DNA of 64,000 bases. Source: Bacteroidota bacterium (GTDB taxonomy: Bacteria > Bacteroidota > Bacteroidia > Cytophagales > Cyclobacteriaceae). Below the pieces are notes generated by a model. That model searched no databases and was not told where the DNA came from. It saw nothing but the letters and a program-made list of their open reading frames with translations. A program made the translations under genes and the position numbers. The stretch covers positions 177,879 to 241,878 of the forward strand of contig JAFDYT010000012.1 of NCBI GenBank assembly GCA_018266055.1. The letters run 5' to 3'. Position 1 is the first letter of the stretch; each line of letters starts with the position of its first letter. Of the stretch, positions 35,337 to 43,981 are shown in pieces.

Positions 35337-36380
35337 TTAGCCTTTTTTCTTGTCTTTTTTCAGCGATGAATTGCGAATCACCAGTTTGGTCTTCAGAATT
35401 TTTGTCTCGAGCACAGGCTCGCCTTTGTCTTTTGACTCAATTTGTTTGATGAGCATGCGTGCTGCTTCCTGACCCATTTCAAAACCAGGCTGATCTACGC
35501 TGGTGAGCGATGGATCCATCACTTCACCGAAGAACCAGTTGCTGAAGCCAACGATAGCAATGTCTTCCGGAATACGCAGCCCTTTTTCTTTTATTGCCAT
35601 CATGGCGCCCATGGCCATCGGGTCGTTGTTGGCAAATATTGCATCAGGCGGATTGGGAAGAGACAAAAGCTTTTTTGTGGCACGCTTGCCTTCTTCAAAT
35701 GTGCCCGAGTAGCATTCCATCACATATTCCTTATTTGGTTCTAGTTTGCTTTCGATGAGTGCATCCTGGTATCCTTTCAATCGGTCAATGCTGATGATGA
35801 GGTTAGGGGCAGCCATCAGGTGAGCAATTCGTTTACATCCCTGATCCACCATATGAAGCACAGCTTCTTTAGCACCGGCGTAGTCATCCACAATTACTTT
35901 GCTTGAGGTAGGGCTATCGTACATGCGGTCGTAGAAAACGATCGGTACACCTTTCGAGATAATGGATTCGATGTGATCGAAGTTTGTGGTTTCGCGCGAA
36001 AGCGAAAGCAGCATCCCGTCAACGCGGCTATTGAACAGCGCTTTCATGTCTGTTACTTCGCGTTGATACGATTCGTTGGATTGTGCGATGATGACATTGT
36101 ACCCGGCCTGGTAGGCTACGTCTTCAATACCACTGATGATGGTGGAGAAGAAGAAGTGTACAATTTCAGGGATTATGACACCGATGGTATTGGTCTTTTT
36201 CTGTCGGAGATTGAGGGCTACAATGTTGGGTTGATAATTCAATTTTTCAGACAAGGCATTCACCGCCTTCTTTGTTTCAACACTGATGTCTGGATGATCT
36301 TTCAGCGCTCTGGAAACAGTGGAAGGAGAAATACCGAGTTCTCGCGCGATGTCTTTGATGGTAACTTGATTGAATTTCAT
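35337..36380 (-). CDS. LacI-family transcriptional regulator of the starch locus
   Basis: The 347-residue protein has an N-terminal helix-turn-helix (about 5-26, TIKDIARELGISPSTVSRAL) with the hinge region. A periplasmic-binding-like sugar-sensing domain follows (about 60-335, for example NTIGVIIPEIVHFF, GVPIVFYDRMYD, PDAIFANNDPMAMGAM). It sits between the GH31 gene and divergent susC. Matching palindromes occur upstream of GH31 and between lacI and susC, so autoregulation and control of both arms are expected. Bacteroides starch loci use the unrelated SusR, so this is an alternative control scheme. Confidence 0.93.
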   Translation of the reverse strand: MKFNQVTIKDIARELGISPSTVSRALKDHPDISVETKKAVNALSEKLNYQPNIVALNLRQKKTNTIGVIIPEIVHFFFSTIISGIEDVAYQAGYNVIIAQSNESYQREVTDMKALFNSRVDGMLLSLSRETTNFDHIESIISKGVPIVFYDRMYDSPTSSKVIVDDYAGAKEAVLHMVDQGCKRIAHLMAAPNLIISIDRLKGYQDALIESKLEPNKEYVMECYSGTFEEGKRATKKLLSLPNPPDAIFANNDPMAMGAMMAIKEKGLRIPEDIAIVGFSNWFFGEVMDPSLTSVDQPGFEMGQEAARMLIKQIESKDKGEPVLETKILKTKLVIRNSSLKKDKKKG

Positions 36381-36426
36381 TAAGCGTGGATTACAGATTG
36401 GAAGAATAAATATACAACATTTTTCA

Positions 36427-36438
36427 GCAAACGTTTGC
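36427..36438. promoter_or_regulatory. Perfect LacI-type operator between lacI and susC
   Basis: GCAAACGTTTGC is a 12-bp perfect palindrome with the central CG typical of LacI-family sites. It is 46 nt upstream of the lacI start and 32 nt upstream of the susC -33 element, so it can govern both directions. Confidence 0.75.
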
Positions 36439-36469
36439 GGATTCGTTTCCCGTAATTTTTAGGGGTTTT

Positions 36470-36503
36470 TTTGAATTTTTTATCGTGCCCAAACATACCT
36501 TTG
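36470..36503 (+). promoter_or_regulatory. susC promoter
   Basis: TTTG (36470-36473) and TACCTTTG (36496-36503) match the Bacteroidota -33 and -7 elements with a 22-nt spacer. Confidence 0.7.
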
Positions 36504-36603
36504 AATAAGCCGAGTTCATTATTTAAAGTCCTATACTACTCAAAATTATTTAATGAAACCCGACTTAAACAACTTTTTAATAACCTATAAACCAAAGTAC
36601 TTT

Positions 36604-39600
36604 ATGATCAAATTTTATCTGTCACTAAGCAGGTATTTGACAGTGTTGTTGGTCTGCGGGGCTCTCTCGGGTTTTGCACAACAAAGGACTGTATCGGGTA
36701 AGGTGACCTCATCGGATGATGGAGCCGCTTTGCCGGGCGTAAACATCCTTGAAAAAGGAACTAGCAATGGAACCGTTACGGATTCCAACGGCGAATTTAA
36801 AATCAACGTGGGCGACAAAGCCGTTCTCGATTTTTCATTTGTAGGGTATAAGACCCAGGAAGTAGAAGTTGGCGCGCAAACAATGATCAACATTGTGCTG
36901 CAAACTGATGTGGTTGCTCTCTCTGAGATTGTAGTGGTTGGTTACGGTCAGCAGGAAAAGAAAGATGTGACTGGCTCAATCGCTGCGGTGGGAACCAAGG
37001 ACTTCAACAGAGCGATTCTTTCTTCACCTCAAGACATGCTCATCGGTAAAGTAGCCGGTGTGCAAATCACAACCAACAACGGTGCTCCGGGTAGCGGATC
37101 AACAATTCGTATTCGTGGAGACGGTTCAGGTACTGGTAGCAGAGATCCTCTAATTGTGATCGATGGTTTTCCGGTGGACAACAATGGAACTTCTGGTTTG
37201 GCCAACCCGCTGGCGGCGTTGAACCCGAATGACATTGAATCGTACACGGTGTTGAAAGACGCGTCGGCTACGGCTATCTACGGTATGCGTGCGGCCAACG
37301 GTGTGATCATCATCACAACCAAGAAAGGTAAAGAAGGTAAACCGCAGGTAACTTATAATGCCACTGTAGCGGCCGCTTCACCAATGAAATATTTTGAAGT
37401 AATGAACGGCGATCAGTTCAGAAAAACAGTAGCCGATCAATTGGCTGCTGGCTTGTCTGGGTTGACTGCTGCGGCACAGAAAAGATTGGGCACTGGCAAT
37501 ACCGACTGGCAAAAGGAAATTTTCCAAACTTCTATTTCGCATGACCATAACCTGAGTGTTTCTGGTACTTATAAAAATCTTCCATACCGTGTTTCGTACG
37601 GATACACCGATCAGGAAGGTATTTTGAAGACTACCAATTTCGTTCGGAATTCATTGAACTTGAACTTGAATCCCTCGATGCTGGATGGGGATCTGGTAAT
37701 GAACGCCTCCTTCAAAGGAAGCTACACTACTCAAAACTTCAGCAACGCCGGAGCAGTAGGTGCAGCGACTTCATTCGATCCGACGCAACCCGTTTATAAC
37801 GGCAACAAAGATTGGGGTGGCTACTACACCTGGACCAGCCTTTCAAGTTCGTTGCCTAGCGGTGCTATTGATCCGGAAGCAAACCCGATCACCATTGCTA
37901 CTTCTAACCCAGTGGCCATGTTGTATCAAACCGACAATAAGTCGTATGTATATCGTGGTATTGGTAGCTTAAAATTGGACTATCGCCTTCGCGCACTTCC
38001 TGCGCTTAAGTTTACAGTGAATGCCGGTTTTGACTATTCAACTTCTACTGGTCATAACAATGCGCCTTATAATGCAGCCTTTACTTTTGGTAGCGGCTTC
38101 GGTCAACGAATCAATTATACCGGTGATAACAAATCACGCCTTATTGATTTGTACGCCAACTATTCAAAGCAAATCAACCAGCACAAGTTTGATGTCACTG
38201 CAGGTTACTCGTATCAGGCATTTGAAAGGTACTCAACCAACTTTGCCAGAACTGCACCGCCAACGCAAGCGCAATGGGATGCCGGAAACTATGCTTCCTA
38301 CAATGGTGCAAATCCTCCGGCAGTAGTTTATACTTTCAATGATGTAGCCGCCGATAAGGTTACACCTGTGCCAAAAGCAGCTGTTCCAAATCCGAATTAT
38401 CTTCTTTCATTTTTTGGTCGCGTGAATTATTCGTACGCCAATAAATATTTAGTAACAGCTTCTTTCAGGGATGATGCGTCGTCGCGTTTCTCTTCACAAA
38501 ACAGATTCAAAATTTTCCCTTCTGTTGCGGTGGGATGGACCATGAAGAACGAATCGTTCTTGCAAGATTCAAGACTGATTTCAGATTTGAAACTGAGAGC
38601 AAGCTACGGTATCACAGGTAATCAAGATGTAGGTGGTACGTACCCTTATTTGGCGTTGTATCAATTGAGTAACACACAGGCGCAATATCAATTTGGTAAT
38701 TCGTTTGTAAATACCTGGCGCCCTCAACCGTATGACCCTAACTTCAGATGGGAAACTACGGCACAAGTAGATATTGGTGTTGACTTTGGTATCCTGGATA
38801 ACAAGATCACCGGTACGATCGATGTGTATCAAAAGAAAACCAGCGACCTTATCAATTTTATCCCGGTTGCTGCCGGAAGTAACTTCTCTAACTACCTTAC
38901 CACCAACGTAGGTAATCTTCAAAACCAAGGTATCGAATTGACCTTGCGTGGTGTGGCTGTGAAAACTCAAGACCTCGAATGGAATATTGGTTTCAACATG
39001 GCTCACAATGAAAACAAGGTTACTAAACTGTTGAAAACTGACGATCCGACTTATCCGGGTATTTTGACTGGCGGAATCTCCGGAGGTGTCGGCACTACAA
39101 TCCAGAATATTCAAGTGGGATATCCTGTGAACACCTTCTTTGCATTCAAACAAATCTACGATGCACAAGGCCATCCGATTGAAGGACTGTATGTGGACAA
39201 AACAGGTAAAGGCGGTGACATCACAGCCAGCAACCTGAACAAGTTCCATTACTTCAAACCGCAGCCCGACCTGCTCATGGGTATCAACTCGCGCGTAACG
39301 TACAAGAAGTTTGACTTTTACTTTTCAGGTCGCTTCAGCTTTGGCAACTACGTGTACAACAACAACCAGTCGTCTAAAGCATTTTATGCCGCGATGTACA
39401 ACCAGGCTGGCTTCTTCAACAACCTGCCAACTGGAATCAGCGATACGAAGTTTGTTAACCCTCAGTACTACTCGAGCTATTACATTCAAAATGCTTCCTT
39501 CTTCAAGATGGATAACATCAGCTTTGGTTACAACATCGACCAACTCTTCACCCAGAAGTTGAAAGCACGTCTTAGCTTGACTGTTCAAAATGCATTCTTC

Positions 39601-39705
39601 GTGACGAAGTACAAAGGCATTGATCCGGAAGTGGACGGTGGAATCGATAACAACATTTACCCACGGCCTCGCACATTTTTGTTAGGCTTGAATGTTACTT
39701 TTTAA
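36604..39705 (+). CDS. susC: SusC-like TonB-dependent outer-membrane receptor
   Basis: The protein has a signal peptide (MIKFYLSLSRYLTVLLVCGALSGFA region) and a carboxypeptidase-D-like N-terminal extension (VSGKVTSSDDGAALPGVNI). A TonB box-like segment (SEIVVVGYGQQ), a plug (about 115-240) and a large barrel ending LLGLNVTF follow. With SusD it forms the pair that draws maltooligosaccharides across the outer membrane using TonB energy. The ATG at 36604 starts directly on the signal peptide. An ATG at 36553 would add 17 residues and cannot be excluded; from it the protein is 1,050 residues. Confidence 0.95.
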   Translation: MIKFYLSLSRYLTVLLVCGALSGFAQQRTVSGKVTSSDDGAALPGVNILEKGTSNGTVTDSNGEFKINVGDKAVLDFSFVGYKTQEVEVGAQTMINIVLQTDVVALSEIVVVGYGQQEKKDVTGSIAAVGTKDFNRAILSSPQDMLIGKVAGVQITTNNGAPGSGSTIRIRGDGSGTGSRDPLIVIDGFPVDNNGTSGLANPLAALNPNDIESYTVLKDASATAIYGMRAANGVIIITTKKGKEGKPQVTYNATVAAASPMKYFEVMNGDQFRKTVADQLAAGLSGLTAAAQKRLGTGNTDWQKEIFQTSISHDHNLSVSGTYKNLPYRVSYGYTDQEGILKTTNFVRNSLNLNLNPSMLDGDLVMNASFKGSYTTQNFSNAGAVGAATSFDPTQPVYNGNKDWGGYYTWTSLSSSLPSGAIDPEANPITIATSNPVAMLYQTDNKSYVYRGIGSLKLDYRLRALPALKFTVNAGFDYSTSTGHNNAPYNAAFTFGSGFGQRINYTGDNKSRLIDLYANYSKQINQHKFDVTAGYSYQAFERYSTNFARTAPPTQAQWDAGNYASYNGANPPAVVYTFNDVAADKVTPVPKAAVPNPNYLLSFFGRVNYSYANKYLVTASFRDDASSRFSSQNRFKIFPSVAVGWTMKNESFLQDSRLISDLKLRASYGITGNQDVGGTYPYLALYQLSNTQAQYQFGNSFVNTWRPQPYDPNFRWETTAQVDIGVDFGILDNKITGTIDVYQKKTSDLINFIPVAAGSNFSNYLTTNVGNLQNQGIELTLRGVAVKTQDLEWNIGFNMAHNENKVTKLLKTDDPTYPGILTGGISGGVGTTIQNIQVGYPVNTFFAFKQIYDAQGHPIEGLYVDKTGKGGDITASNLNKFHYFKPQPDLLMGINSRVTYKKFDFYFSGRFSFGNYVYNNNQSSKAFYAAMYNQAGFFNNLPTGISDTKFVNPQYYSSYYIQNASFFKMDNISFGYNIDQLFTQKLKARLSLTVQNAFFVTKYKGIDPEVDGGIDNNIYPRPRTFLLGLNVTF

Positions 39706-39720
39706 TCTCAAAAAACAGAG

Positions 39721-41310
39721 ATGAATATGAAATCATTAAAAACAATAGTTGTAGCATTAGCCCTGATTGCGTTAATGCCTTCGTGTGTCAATGACTTGAA
39801 TCCTAAGTCGCTCGGAAGCCAGGCGGTAACCGCGACTACAGTGTATAACACACCTGCCGATTATCTTTCAGGATTGGCAAAATTATATGCGAGCTTTGCG
39901 TTGAGTGGACAACAAGGACCTGCAGGTAATTCGGATATCGCCGGATTGGACGAAGGTTTCGGTGTGTACTTGCGTGAACTTTGGAATACGCAGGAACTCA
40001 CCACCGACGAAGCGGTGATTGCCTGGAATGACCAGACGATTAAAAACTTTCACTGGCAAAACTGGACTCCAAACGACGTGTTTATCGCGGCCATGTATTC
40101 CCGCGAAATGTACACCGTGACGATCGCCAATGAATTTATTCGCGCATCTGCAGCTTCTTCTGATGCATCGGTAAAACAATACCGCGCGGAAGCACGATTT
40201 GTAAGAGCGCTGGCGTACTGGCATGCATTGGATCATTTCGGTTATCCTCCGTTTGTGACGGAAGCTGATTTGCCAGGTGCATTCTTCCCTAAGCAAACTG
40301 ATCCAGCTTCACTGTTTAGCTACATCGAAGGTGAACTAACTGCGATTGAAAGCGCACTTCCTGATCCATCAGGCGTTCCTGGCGGCGCTGATTATGGCCA
40401 TGCCACCAAAGGGGCGTTGTACATGTTGCAAGCTAAGTTGTATCTCAATGCAGAAACATACCTTGGCGCTGGGAATAAAAAATACACTGAGTGTATCACA
40501 GCTTTGAACAAACTTTTCGCGCTGAACAAATATTCTCTGGCAAGCAATTACCTGCTGAACTTTGCAGCGAATAACAATACCAGCCCTGAGTTGATCTTCA
40601 CCATTAACTACGACGGTGCACATTCACAATCGTACGGTGGTATGGATTACATCATTCACGCAGCATTGGGCGGCTCAATGACGGCTACTAATTTTGGTGT
40701 GACTGGTACATGGGGTGGTACGCGCACTACTTCGGCATTGGTGGCCAAGTTTGCAGATCCAAGTGGCAATACCGACAAGAGAGCTCAGTTCTATACTTCA
40801 GGTCAGAACTTAGTGATCACCGATATCGGCGCTTTCACTGACGGATATGCCATTAAGAAATTTACCAACCGTACAATTCCTGACGGTCCTTCAGCAAGTG
40901 GAGTTCCTGATTTCGTAGATACCGATTGGCCGATGTTCCGCCTGGCGGATGCATACTTGATGTATGCCGAAGCTGTGTTGCGCGGTGGTTCTGGTGGTGA
41001 TGCAGCTACAGCGCTTACGTATGTGAATTCAGTGTTGACCCGTGCCTATGGAAATACAACAGGAAATATTACCGGCGCACAACTTACCCTCGATTGGATT
41101 CTTGATGAAAGAGCCCGCGAGTTGTACTGGGAAGGTCACAGAAGAACTGACCTCATCCGTTACGGCAAGTTTTCTAACAGCACTTACGTTTGGCCTTGGA
41201 AAGGAAATGTGGCAAATGGAATGTCTACGGATGCTCATTTGAATCTTTTCCCTATCCCGACCACCGACTTGAGTGCGAACCCTACTTTGAAGCAAAACGC
41301 AGGATATTAA
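39721..41310 (+). CDS. susD: SusD-like starch-binding lipoprotein
   Basis: The 529-residue protein has a lipoprotein signal (IALMPSCVND, Cys20 region). The RagB/SusD fold shows TPR helices (AEARFVRALAYWHALDHFG, about 155-175) and the C-terminal motif LDWILDERARELYWEGHRRTDLIRYGKF. It acts as the lid over SusC and captures glycans. It starts 15 nt after the susC stop. The sequence MFRLADAYLMYAEA is the conserved SusD helix. Substrate assignment to starch rests on the amylases and SusE/F-like proteins nearby. Confidence 0.95.
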   Translation: MNMKSLKTIVVALALIALMPSCVNDLNPKSLGSQAVTATTVYNTPADYLSGLAKLYASFALSGQQGPAGNSDIAGLDEGFGVYLRELWNTQELTTDEAVIAWNDQTIKNFHWQNWTPNDVFIAAMYSREMYTVTIANEFIRASAASSDASVKQYRAEARFVRALAYWHALDHFGYPPFVTEADLPGAFFPKQTDPASLFSYIEGELTAIESALPDPSGVPGGADYGHATKGALYMLQAKLYLNAETYLGAGNKKYTECITALNKLFALNKYSLASNYLLNFAANNNTSPELIFTINYDGAHSQSYGGMDYIIHAALGGSMTATNFGVTGTWGGTRTTSALVAKFADPSGNTDKRAQFYTSGQNLVITDIGAFTDGYAIKKFTNRTIPDGPSASGVPDFVDTDWPMFRLADAYLMYAEAVLRGGSGGDAATALTYVNSVLTRAYGNTTGNITGAQLTLDWILDERARELYWEGHRRTDLIRYGKFSNSTYVWPWKGNVANGMSTDAHLNLFPIPTTDLSANPTLKQNAGY

Positions 41311-41337
41311 TAACACAGAATATTAAATATCACATTT

Positions 41338-42162
41338 ATGAAAAACTTTAAATCCTTATTTATTTATTCTCTGTTGGCAGGATTGCTATTCGTGTCCTGC
41401 AATAACGATGATACCAACGTAACCTACGTGGGAGGCTCCACGCCGACGCTGTCAGTTTCTTCCGCTGCTGATTTGGTGCTTTCGAAGGCACAGGAAAATT
41501 ATAGCACTGTTCAGTTTCAGTGGACCAACCCTGCCTATTCGTTTTCGAATGGGGCGAGCACGCAAGATGTTCACTACACACTGCAGATTGATACTACGGG
41601 CTCTAATTTCTCAAACCCTAAGATGGTTTCACTGTCGTACACCAACGACAGACTCCATACTTTTACGGTGAAGGAATTGAACACGGCTCTTTCTAACCTT
41701 GAGTTAAAGGATTATTACGTACATCCTTTTGAGTTCAGAATTAAAGCAACGTTAGCCAATGGCAAAGAACCGCAGTTTTCGAATGTGGTGAAGATTAACA
41801 TATCGACCTACCTCGATGTGGTTTATCCGGTTCCTGCTCACCTGTACATTGTGGGTGATGCTACTCCATCAGGCTGGGCCAACGATTCTACGCATCCGGA
41901 TGCAACGCAGACCTTCACGAAAGTGAATTCGTACTTGTTCCAGATTGATGCCCTGGCGCTGACCGGCGGAAAACAATTCTTGTTCATTCCGGTGGCTGGC
42001 GATTGGACGCACAAGTATGCATTTGATGCGCCTGGTTCAACCAACAATACCTCGGGCGATGCCTTCAAGCCAGATGCCAACAGCAACTTCCAGGGACCTG
42101 GTGCTTCTGGTACATACAAAATCATTGTCAATTTCAAGACCGGAAAATATTCTATTCAATGA
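41338..42162 (+). CDS. SusE-like starch-binding lipoprotein
   Basis: The 274-residue protein has a lipobox (LLFVSCNND). An N-terminal SusE Ig-like domain (about 30-150) is followed by one SusF/SusE-type starch-binding module (about 160-274) opening HLYIVGDATPSGWANDST. It is bound to the cell surface and helps hold alpha-glucan near the SusCD pore. It is shorter than Bacteroides SusE, with one binding module. Its stop overlaps the start of the next gene (ATGA). Confidence 0.88.
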   Translation: MKNFKSLFIYSLLAGLLFVSCNNDDTNVTYVGGSTPTLSVSSAADLVLSKAQENYSTVQFQWTNPAYSFSNGASTQDVHYTLQIDTTGSNFSNPKMVSLSYTNDRLHTFTVKELNTALSNLELKDYYVHPFEFRIKATLANGKEPQFSNVVKINISTYLDVVYPVPAHLYIVGDATPSGWANDSTHPDATQTFTKVNSYLFQIDALALTGGKQFLFIPVAGDWTHKYAFDAPGSTNNTSGDAFKPDANSNFQGPGASGTYKIIVNFKTGKYSIQ

Positions 42163-43901
42163 AAAATTTTAATCGTATGAACAAATCTTGGGTTTTAGTT
42201 TCGATAACGGCTATCGTAGCTCTTATCGCTTCATGTACCAAGCTTGAAGAAACGCCGCAGTTTGCGCTGAACAGCACGGCGCTGTCAATTTCAGCGTCGA
42301 CAACAACCGTATCTATCTCGGCGAAGGATTCGCTGAGTTCGGCCTTGTCGCTGACCTGGAATGACCCTAAATACGCCACAGGTTTGGTGCCTAAGTTTAG
42401 CATCGTGGTGGGCGCTTCGGGCAAAAATTTTGCGACAGCATATACCAAGGATATCACCGGTACCTCGCTTGCGTTAGGTGGAGCCCTGCTGGGCAAGGAG
42501 ATCAACGCCATGGCGTTAAAACTTGGCGGATCAATCGGCAAAGTGGTATCGCTGGATGTAAAGGTAGTTTCATCGTTGAGCAACAACGCGCAAGAGAAAA
42601 CTTCGAATGTGGTTCAGGTTTCTGTAACACCTTACGGTGACTTAGTGTTGTCGTCTACTTCAACTAAAATCAAAACGTCGGCGGCTACATCAAGCAAAAT
42701 CGGTGATACACTTTCGTGGAATGTGGCCTTCAATGGTTATAACGGAGTGAAAGTATATCAACTGCAATATGCAAAGGGTGGTACCAACTTCGCTACACCG
42801 AACTCAACGGTAATGTCATCGTTCAGCAAGACTTACACGCAACTTGATTTGAATAAGATTGCGTTGGGCTTTGGTACAACGCCTGGCGCAGATGGTTTGG
42901 TGGATTTCCGTGTAAAGGCAACCAATGAATCAAATGATACCATTTATTCCAACGTGGTTACACTGACAATTACAACTTACGTAGCCAGCAACTCGATTGG
43001 AATTATCGGTGACGCTACCGCAGGCGGTTGGAATAACGATACCGATTTATATCGTCCTGATCCAATCAACAAACCCGGTGATTGGACGACGAAGCTGTAC
43101 CTAATTGGAGGTAAATCAGCGAAGTTCCGCGCAGACGATGCGTGGACGACCAACTGGGGTTCAGCTGACTTCCCGACTGGAACTGGTTTGCCAAATGGAG
43201 CTAATATTCCTGTGAATAATTCAGGGTACTATCAGGTGGACTTTAATTCCGGTACAGGAGTTTATACCTTCACTCCGCTTACTACCACGACCTACACGAA
43301 AGTGAGTGTAATCGGTGATGCAACTCCAGGCGGCTGGGGCGCTGACACCGAGTTGACAAAGAGCGGCACCGATCCTAACGTATGGACTGGCACTGTAACA
43401 ATGACCGGAGGAAAACAATTTAAATTCAGAGCCAACGACGATTGGGGTACTAACTGGGGTTTGGGTTACATCTCCTCCACAGGATTATCTGGTTGGGGCA
43501 AGTTAGGTGGAGATAACATTAATGTAGCAAGCACAACCAGCTACTTTGTGTACATCAACACAGCCACCGGAGAATTCTTCTTTGGCGACGCGACCAACAA
43601 TGCAGTAGCAGGTACAACTTGCACTCAACTTGGAATCATTGGTGATGGAACTCCAGGCGGATGGGGAACAGACACATTCCTCATTCAGAACCCAGCCAAC
43701 CCTTACAAATGGTCTGGCAAAGTTACACTGACTGCGGCTTCTGCTAAATTCAGGGCCAACGCGGCATGGACTATCAACTGGGGTAATACCACTTTCCCTA
43801 ACGGTATCGGCACGCAAGGTGGAAGCAATATTCCTGTGACTGCAGGGACTGCTCAAATCACCTTCAACACGGCGACAGGAGAGTACACATTTAGTTTCTA
43901 A
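42159..43901 (+). CDS. SusE/SusF-like lipoprotein with three starch-binding modules
   Basis: The 580-residue protein has a lipobox (ALIASCTKL). Two SusE-like Ig domains (about 30-280) are followed by three tandem modules beginning near residues 282, 380 and 488. Each opens with a GIIGDATAGGWNNDT-type motif and ends with a GEYTF-type strand, with conserved Trp in WTTNWG and WTINWG. The start overlaps the previous stop by 4 nt; a second ATG lies at 42177. The tandem modules should give high avidity for starch. A strong terminator follows. Confidence 0.9.
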   Translation: MKNFNRMNKSWVLVSITAIVALIASCTKLEETPQFALNSTALSISASTTTVSISAKDSLSSALSLTWNDPKYATGLVPKFSIVVGASGKNFATAYTKDITGTSLALGGALLGKEINAMALKLGGSIGKVVSLDVKVVSSLSNNAQEKTSNVVQVSVTPYGDLVLSSTSTKIKTSAATSSKIGDTLSWNVAFNGYNGVKVYQLQYAKGGTNFATPNSTVMSSFSKTYTQLDLNKIALGFGTTPGADGLVDFRVKATNESNDTIYSNVVTLTITTYVASNSIGIIGDATAGGWNNDTDLYRPDPINKPGDWTTKLYLIGGKSAKFRADDAWTTNWGSADFPTGTGLPNGANIPVNNSGYYQVDFNSGTGVYTFTPLTTTTYTKVSVIGDATPGGWGADTELTKSGTDPNVWTGTVTMTGGKQFKFRANDDWGTNWGLGYISSTGLSGWGKLGGDNINVASTTSYFVYINTATGEFFFGDATNNAVAGTTCTQLGIIGDGTPGGWGTDTFLIQNPANPYKWSGKVTLTAASAKFRANAAWTINWGNTTFPNGIGTQGGSNIPVTAGTAQITFNTATGEYTFSF

Positions 43902-43920
43902 TCAAATTTTAGATTTCATT

Positions 43921-43946
43921 AAATCAGGGGCTTCGGCCCCTGATTT
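43921..43946. terminator. Rho-independent terminator with TTCG loop
   Basis: An 11-bp stem (43921-43931 and 43936-43946, core CAGGGGC/GCCCCTG) closes on a TTCG loop and is followed by T residues. It separates the susCDEF-like group from the amylases. Confidence 0.9.
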
Positions 43947-43981
43947 TCTTATAGTACCTTCGTATAGTTAAATCGAACGTG

